From Fibrobacter sp. UBA4373 (GTDB taxonomy: Bacteria > Fibrobacterota > Fibrobacteria > Fibrobacterales > Fibrobacteraceae): a stretch of DNA of 18,721 nt. The notes under the pieces were generated by a model. It saw only the letters and a list, made by a program, of their open reading frames with translations, searched no databases and was not told where the DNA came from. Of this stretch, positions 15,801 through 18,721 are shown piece by piece; positions within the stretch are counted from its first letter, which is position 1, and each line of letters begins with the position of its first letter. Location of the stretch: assembly GCA_002390045.1 (NCBI GenBank), contig DGSB01000042.1, positions 277-18,997 of the forward strand, read 5' to 3'. The translations under genes and the position numbers were made by a program.

Positions 15801-17077
15801 AATTCACCCCGATCGACCTTTCTAAGCTCGTTGTGGATCCGGATAATAACGCTTCCGAACTCCGCTGGACTCTCGATGACGGTGAACCGGCAACGAAGGA
15901 TAAGCGCGGCCGCATGGGCAAGGCAAAACGCCCGACCGTAAAGCACCCGCTTTCTTACGACCTTTCTGACGCTGGCGTCTTGACAATTACAATTCCGGAC
16001 AAGTACTGGAACGGTAAGGATCAGGTGAAGGTCAATGCCTATGACCCGGCCGGCGAAAAGGCTTCCCTCGACATCCAGTTTGTCGTCACTCCGGTGAACG
16101 ACGCTCCGACCCTTTCCAAGATTCCGGATATGGTGACGAATGAAGGTACCAAGTTCAAGCCGATCAAGCTCGATCATTACGTGAAGGATCCGGACAACAA
16201 GCCGAATGAACTCCGCTGGTCTATTTCTGGCAACCGTCATCTCGAAGTGATGATCAACGGTGGCCGCGAAGCGATCGTCCGTCCGAGCCGTGTGGACTGG
16301 TATGGCAAGGAAACCATCACGTTCATCGTGAAGGATCCGGCTGGCGCAGTGGCCAAGGTTCCTGTGAACTTCGAAGTGAAGCACGTGAACGCAGTTCCGG
16401 AAATTCGCCCGATTCGTGACGTGACCATGCGTGAAGACGCTAACAACGGCGTTCTCGCAACGATCAAGCTCGACCAGTATGTGCGCGACCGTGACAATAG
16501 CTTCAACGAACTCAAGTGGACGATTACGGGCAACAAGAAGCTCGTCGTCGACCATGACAAGGCTCGTAACATCGTCACGATCAAGCAACCGTATGAAAAC
16601 TGGAATGGCCCGACAGAAACCATCACCTTCACGGTGAAGGATCCGGAAGGCGCTTCGGCCAAGACGTCTGCAAAATTCACGGTGAACCCGGTGAATGATG
16701 CTCCGATCGCGATGTCCAAGTCTTACCAGACGAAGGAAGGTGAAACCTTGACGGTCACCGCCAAGGAAGGTCTCCTGGCTGGCGCATCCGATCCGGATGG
16801 CAAGCTTGACGCCCGCGTTTCTCTCGTTCGTCGTCCGCAGAACGGTAAAGTGGAAATCAACGAAAGAGACGGTTCCTTCGTTTACAAGCCGAACAAGGGC
16901 TTCTATGGCCTCGATGAATTCGGATTCAAGCTCACGGATAGCGAAGGCGCTTCCTCCAAGGTGGAAACGGCTGAAATCAATGTGAACTTCAAGATGAAGG
17001 ATATCCGCGGTAACGCCGAAGAAACTCCGAAGTCCTCTGCATCTTCTGCAGCTAAGGGCAACAAGCGTCGCCGTTAA
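9845..17077 (+). CDS. Giant secreted tandem cadherin/Ig-like repeat protein (2410 aa)
   Basis: Signal peptide MSQKKIVSALFLTAAVLTTGAFA, likely cut after AFA (residue 23), then a short Gln/Ala-rich linker. Twenty-two domains of 96-125 aa follow (about residues 42-2289), each with Q-T-I-x-E-K, a D-x-DH or D-x-DN site, LKWxISGNKDLKV in most, a Y-W-N-G-S-E motif, TFTVTDPEGA and a closing SVNDAPV. Domain 23 (2290-2383) is a different cadherin-like type (LLAGASDPDG...GSFVYKP..GFYGLDEF). The end is basic (KGNKRRR). This fits tandem-95/cadherin-like surface proteins; VNDAP and DxDH are the kind of sites where cadherin-like folds bind calcium (inference). No LPXTG, membrane helix, autotransporter barrel or type IX sorting domain is visible, so anchoring is unknown. 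The codons are strongly biased (GAA, AAG, CTC, ATC), which suggests high expression. Ribosome site GGAG, seven bases from ATG. Likely roles are adhesion or an envelope scaffold. Confidence 0.95.
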   Translation: MSQKKIVSALFLTAAVLTTGAFAQDAQQEAQPAAENNPPSLNGIPGESIQEGGKFAQIKLDEFVSDPEDAAANLKWKITGNKSLVVTETNHVVSIQAPNQYWNGSEDITFTVTDTKGASSSETVTFSVESVNNPPTVSKIADQTIDEGKKFAPIKLDDFVQDVDHPKNQISWEYELTPIAKEQAEGELTVDISKDRIANVIVPDTNWYGAYKITFIATDGEYASAKTDANFTVKPVNDAPIVQKSPDQTINEKEQFEPINLSDLVSDADDDIAKIKWSVEGGKDLKVKIDKYGVAEVIIPNENWNGPTETFTFTATDPKGASASFKTAFTVKSVNDAPEFVDQIPDQTINEKAQFKPIELDKYVKDIDHKFEQLKWEISGNKDLKLQITGKTAKILIPNALWNGSETITFKVTDPEGASAETQASFSVESVNDVPQFVKQIPAQTIDEKKQFAQINLDEFVKDDDHKKSELSFEVEVKSVGKEHPTGPLNVNIDDKHVAKIEIPDPYWNGSAIATFKVIDPEGAEAKQDVNLTVRSINDLPTFKQIPAQTIEEKNEFEGFALDDYLSDADHDLSQLKISVSGNKDLKINVDKNRMVSIKTPDINWNGSEAVTFTATDPDNGKASATIKFTVTSINDAPVMKDIPDQSIKEKEEFKSIELDKFVTDLDHPASKLKWTITGNKDIKVSLDANHKATFTLPSKYWNGSEAITFKVTDPEGASDERTVNFSVESVNDSPEFVKKLQDQKIKEKAQFKTINLGEIIKDADHKLSDLSVAIDVKAAPGVKNAQGDLQVNLDAKLVATIAIPNKYWNGANIVTFTVTDPEGAKASESALFTVESVNDSPVLNEIKSQTIAEKAQFAPINLAELTSDPDHSFDKLKWTISGNKDLKVNIDKAGTATVVIPSQLWNGSEKVTFTVTDPEGASAKQTAVFTVNSINDAPVMKDIPSQTIKEKAQFKNINLDDFVKDLDHPNEKLKWNISGNKDLKFKIDAQRVFSVIIPNKYWHGSETFNFEVVDPEGAKDSRKVTFTVESVNDAPEFVKKINDQTVDEKKPFAPIKLGEIVKDPDHKIQDLTWAFNVKGAKNGLTVNVDPKTLVATVVAPDKYWNGSNEIEFTVTDPEGGKISQSATFTVKSINDAPVLAKINDQIIVEKEEFKDINLAELVKDPDDSFKSLKWTITGNKDLKISISKDGIASIKTPNKLWNGSEKVTFTVADAAGAQAHQAVQFTAKSVNDAPVMKDIPNQTIKEKQEFKPIQLNDFVSDLDHPQNKLKWDISGNKSLKFAMTPDRKVTVTTPNKFWYGKETVTFTVMDPEGAKDSRQVTFEVISVNDPPVFVREIKDQTIDEKKQFAPINLDDMIQDPDHKKGTIQWSYKISKVNSDPAPKKKGKKGKVEEEEESSVANGLSVDIDNSHVAKIVIPNKFWNGAAKITFTATDPEGAKASSAATFTVKSINDLPVISANAPKGETIREGGKFQTIDLSTLATDADHSAKQLKWSFQGNRQLKVSLNKDNTVQLSVPNAQWHGKETITFTVTDPEGGKASHKMDFVVTEVNDPPTLAKIPSQKIKEKELFKQVALDEFVKDPDNKPSEMKWTISGNKNLKAEITSARKLVVTAPNKYFWCKPETLTLTVTDPKGASATTTLTYEITSVNDTPEMKDIPSQTIKEKAQFKDIPLDSYVHDADHRNAQLTWTAVVKKAEAAAPAPKKKNKKAKKEEPKEEEKKADDLTVTIDDKHVAHIAVANKYWNGKRTVTFTVTDPEGAKDSKTINLEVLSVNDAPVFDKIPNQTIKEKESFAPIDLLSLVKDPDHPKSALTFEISQPRSLKASINKKNQLVVATPDKHWNGSEKVTVTVHDPEGGRDAQQVEFTVTPVNDPPVLKAIPGQTIKEKERFAPIDLSKFVSDPDNRPNEIKWIVSGNKSLQFDIRGSRVNITTPDEHWNGSETVVFTAKDPAGAGASVKATFKVIPVNDPPHFNKLPVQQIKEKNEFTPIDLSKLVVDPDNNASELRWTLDDGEPATKDKRGRMGKAKRPTVKHPLSYDLSDAGVLTITIPDKYWNGKDQVKVNAYDPAGEKASLDIQFVVTPVNDAPTLSKIPDMVTNEGTKFKPIKLDHYVKDPDNKPNELRWSISGNRHLEVMINGGREAIVRPSRVDWYGKETITFIVKDPAGAVAKVPVNFEVKHVNAVPEIRPIRDVTMREDANNGVLATIKLDQYVRDRDNSFNELKWTITGNKKLVVDHDKARNIVTIKQPYENWNGPTETITFTVKDPEGASAKTSAKFTVNPVNDAPIAMSKSYQTKEGETLTVTAKEGLLAGASDPDGKLDARVSLVRRPQNGKVEINERDGSFVYKPNKGFYGLDEFGFKLTDSEGASSKVETAEINVNFKMKDIRGNAEETPKSSASSAAKGNKRRR
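9968..16711 (+). repeat. 22 tandem domains organised as a ~900-bp three-domain super-repeat
   Basis: The long B-type domains lie at 10256-10570, 11156-11473, 12056-12376, 12959-13264, 13847-14218, 14810-15184 and 15764-16114. These are domains 2, 5, 8, 11, 14, 17 and 20, of 105, 106, 107, 102, 124, 125 and 117 aa. The others are 96-102 aa. Successive B starts are 900, 900, 903, 888, 963 and 954 bases apart. B domains lack the GNK-L segment present in nearly all others and carry an extended loop before a V-x-(I/L/V)-D strand. Confidence 0.9.
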
Positions 17078-17094
17078 TCGGTTCGATCAGAACT

Positions 17095-17126
17095 TCAAAA
17101 AGCCTCCCCCACGGGAGGCTTTTTTC
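17095..17126 (+). terminator. Intrinsic terminator of the giant gene
   Basis: GCCTCCC (17102-17108) pairs perfectly with GGGAGGC (17113-17119) around the loop CCAC. The stem is flanked by an A-run and a T-run (17120-17125), 24 bases after the TAA stop. Confidence 0.93.
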
Positions 17127-17194
17127 GTCTAAAGTGCTTTCTGAAGCGTTTTTTTGTTATAAAAGCTTTTCAATCGGGACAAAGTTTTTTTATT

Positions 17195-17218
17195 TATATT
17201 TCTTCAAAAATTGGGAGG
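17195..17218 (+). promoter_or_regulatory. Candidate -10 element and ribosome site of the second lipoprotein
   Basis: TATATT (17195-17200) lies after a T-run; no clear -35 is seen. GGGAGG (17213-17218) is a strong ribosome site eight bases before ATG 17227, so the leader would be very short (about 20 bases). This places the start at 17227 rather than at an in-frame ATG at 17134, next to the preceding terminator. Confidence 0.5.
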
Positions 17219-17226
17219 ATTTATCT

Positions 17227-17769
17227 ATGAAAAAATCATTTGTTCTCGCAGGAATGCTTTCCTTTGCCATGTTCCTCGGAGCATGTTCTTCGGATAGCAA
17301 TAGCGGTAGCAAATCCTTGGCTGAAAAATGCGAAAAAGGCGTTTCGGCTAGCTGCCTTGAAGCTGCCACATGGAACATGGAAGCGTTCTATATCTTGAAT
17401 GAAGGCGATACCGCCTATACGTCCGTTCAAGATTTAAAGTCCGGTGGAGTCGCTTCCCCGTCGGTTTTGACTTTTGAAGAAGACGGTTCCTTTAGCCTTG
17501 TCTATTCCAATTCCGCACATTTGAATAGCGACGGTTCTTGCCTTGGCCAAGAAGAAAACGGAACGTGGACACTCTCCGGCAGTGTGTTGACTTTGAAGTT
17601 CACCTTTGGCTGCAAGCTCGGTTCTGATGGCGCAACCGTTACCGCTACCCCATCCATCGTGAACTTGGACGGAGCCACCGCTTTGAATTTGGGCGGTCTG
17701 TACATTCACACGGACGTTCCGCTTTCGGGATTTTCCCTGTACGAAATTTTCAAGGGCGTCGAAAAATAG
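17227..17769 (+). CDS. Lipoprotein with lipocalin-like features
   Basis: 180 aa. MKKSFVLAGMLSFAMFLGAC is a lipoprotein signal with lipobox LGAC and Cys 20, followed by a Ser/Asn/Gly-rich linker (SSDSNSGSKS), as is common in outer-membrane lipoproteins. The mature domain has a Cys pair near its start (AEKCEKGVSASC) and another pair later (SCLGQ, FGCKLG). Its strand pattern, VLTFEEDGSFSLV...GTWTLSGSVLTLKF, resembles lipocalin-like or META-type beta-barrels of small bacterial lipoproteins; this is a resemblance, not a firm assignment. It is bounded by terminators on both sides (17095-17126 and 17792-17821) and is therefore probably monocistronic. No ligand or role can be deduced. Confidence 0.85.
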   Translation: MKKSFVLAGMLSFAMFLGACSSDSNSGSKSLAEKCEKGVSASCLEAATWNMEAFYILNEGDTAYTSVQDLKSGGVASPSVLTFEEDGSFSLVYSNSAHLNSDGSCLGQEENGTWTLSGSVLTLKFTFGCKLGSDGATVTATPSIVNLDGATALNLGGLYIHTDVPLSGFSLYEIFKGVEK

Positions 17770-17791
17770 TCCGCGAGAAAATCGTAAAATC

Positions 17792-17821
17792 AAAAGCTCC
17801 CTTAGTTCGGGAGCTTTTTTG
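17792..17821 (+). terminator. Intrinsic terminator after the second lipoprotein
   Basis: AAAAGCTCCC (17792-17801) pairs perfectly with GGGAGCTTTT (17809-17818) around TTAGTTC and continues into a T-run. It ends about 20 bases before the valS start, so valS needs its own promoter. Confidence 0.92.
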
Positions 17822-17841
17822 TTTGCTAAATTTGTGGCATT

Positions 17842-18721
17842 ATGGAAATGGAAACACGTTATAATTCTAAAGCGATTGAAGCCCGTTGGCACGACCAATG
17901 GAACAAGAATAATGATTTTGCCCCGAGCGGAAAGGGAGAACCGTTCTCCGTCGTCATTCCTCCTCCGAACGTTACGGGCGCACTCCACTTGGGTCACGCT
18001 TTGAACGATACGCTCCAGGATATTTTGGTACGCTATCGCCGTAAGACTGGCCGCGATACACTCTGGATTCCGGGAACGGACCACGCCGGCATTGCCACGC
18101 AGGCTGTCGTCGAAAAAAGACTTTTCCAAGACGAACACAAGACACGCCACGACATTGGCCGCGACGCCCTCGTGGAACGCATCTGGAAGTGGAAGGACGA
18201 ATATGAAGCCCGCATCACGAAGCAGCTCAAGAGCTTGGGCGTGAGCTGTGACTGGAGCCGTCAGCGCTTCACGCTCGACCCGGTCTGCGCCAAGGCTGTC
18301 CGCCACGCATTCTTCAACCTTTTCAAGAAAGGCCTTATCTACCGCGGCAAGCGCCTCGTGAACTGGGACACCAAGCTCCAGACGGCTGTGGCAGACGATG
18401 AAATTTATTACGAAACTGTGAAGGGTCACTTCTGGACGTTCAAGTATCCGCTCGCCGACGGTTCGGGATTCATCCCGGTTTCGACGACTCGTCCGGAAAC
18501 GATCATGGGCGATACGGCTCTCGCTGTGCACCCGAACGATGAACGCTACAAGCAGTTCATCGGCAAGATGCTCAAGGTTCCGTTCGTGAACCGCGAAATT
18601 CCGGTGATCGCAGACGCGATCCTCGTCGATATGGAATTCGGTACAGGTTCCGTGAAGGTGACTCCGGCTCATGACCCGAACGACTACGCTACGGGCCTCC
18701 GCCACAAGCTCCCGATGATCA
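17842..18721 (+). CDS. valS: Valyl-tRNA synthetase (3' partial)
   Basis: Class I aminoacyl-tRNA synthetase that charges tRNA-Val; 293 codons are present and the frame is open to the window edge. Family members are about 850-950 aa, so roughly two thirds is missing. Visible signatures are PPPNVTGALHLGHA (HIGH motif HLGH at 49-52), GTDHAGIATQ (78-87), NWDTKLQTAVADDE (174-187), the editing-domain STTRPETIMGDTALAVHP (214-231) and GTGSVKVTPAHDPNDY (267-282). These separate it from the Ile and Leu enzymes. ATG 17842 is used; the ATG two codons later (METRYNS) also fits the usual family N-terminus, and no strong ribosome site favours either. A TAAATT element (17827-17832) lies only 10 bases upstream. 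The KMSKS motif falls outside the window. Confidence 0.95.
   Translation, partial: MEMETRYNSKAIEARWHDQWNKNNDFAPSGKGEPFSVVIPPPNVTGALHLGHALNDTLQDILVRYRRKTGRDTLWIPGTDHAGIATQAVVEKRLFQDEHKTRHDIGRDALVERIWKWKDEYEARITKQLKSLGVSCDWSRQRFTLDPVCAKAVRHAFFNLFKKGLIYRGKRLVNWDTKLQTAVADDEIYYETVKGHFWTFKYPLADGSGFIPVSTTRPETIMGDTALAVHPNDERYKQFIGKMLKVPFVNREIPVIADAILVDMEFGTGSVKVTPAHDPNDYATGLRHKLPMI

Noticed and set aside
13241..16588. Second long open minus-strand frame (1115 codons) antisense to the giant gene
   Set aside because: Same explanation. The plus strand has a signal peptide, coherent domain repeats and a terminator; this frame has none.
9968..16711. Regularly spaced repeats considered as a CRISPR or satellite array
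   Set aside because: The repeats keep a single open reading frame, vary at third codon positions and encode protein domains of about 97 aa.
17134..17226. N-terminal extension of the second lipoprotein from ATG 17134
   Set aside because: It would bury the lipoprotein signal and a strong GGGAGG ribosome site inside the protein and starts almost directly after a terminator.
17434..18705. Open minus-strand frame of 423 codons across the lipoprotein, a terminator and valS
   Set aside because: It runs through two genes identified on the other strand, including unmistakable valyl-tRNA synthetase motifs, and its product has no recognisable features.

Overview
The window looks like a chromosomal segment from a Gram-negative bacterium of roughly even base composition. 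The best guess is a member of the Fibrobacterota (Fibrobacter-like). This is inferred from a GH5 glycoside hydrolase with a C-terminal binding module, several lipoproteins, a very large secreted repeat protein, TATATT-type -10 elements and near-exclusive GAA for Glu. No ribosomal RNA or other decisive marker is present, so the assignment is an inference. No tRNA, rRNA, CRISPR array, insertion sequence or prophage gene was seen.

Layout. Positions 1-204 (+) hold the 3' end of a small zinc-ribbon membrane protein. It converges on a minus-strand block running from 9438 down to 241. Read in transcription order, that block is: an unrecognised 144-aa protein and a membrane-anchored M23 (LytM-type) peptidase 12 nt apart; a small lipoprotein closed by a strong terminator; a GH5 hydrolase with a CBM-like module; and a two-gene signalling unit in which a receiver-HD-GYP protein overlaps, as TGATG, a 1314-aa hybrid histidine kinase (dCache, two PAS, HisKA/HATPase, two receivers, Hpt). 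A divergent intergenic region (9439-9844) with two inverted repeats and structured leader DNA separates this block from a plus-strand block: a 2410-aa secreted tandem-repeat protein, a lipocalin-like lipoprotein, and the 5' third of valS, which runs off the window.

How the genes may work together. The kinase and HD-GYP protein form a plausible sensory-to-c-di-GMP pathway. The GH5 protein, the two lipoproteins, the M23 peptidase and the giant repeat protein are envelope, surface or polysaccharide functions. Only the kinase/HD-GYP pair and the M23/144-aa pair have operon-type linkage. valS is housekeeping.

The most striking object is the giant gene. Its 22 cadherin/Ig-like repeats are arranged as a higher-order three-domain unit of about 900 bp. 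Every third repeat (2, 5, 8, 11, 14, 17, 20) lacks the GNK-L motif and is longer. In the last three of these the loop has become a lysine/glutamate- or lysine/arginine-rich insert.
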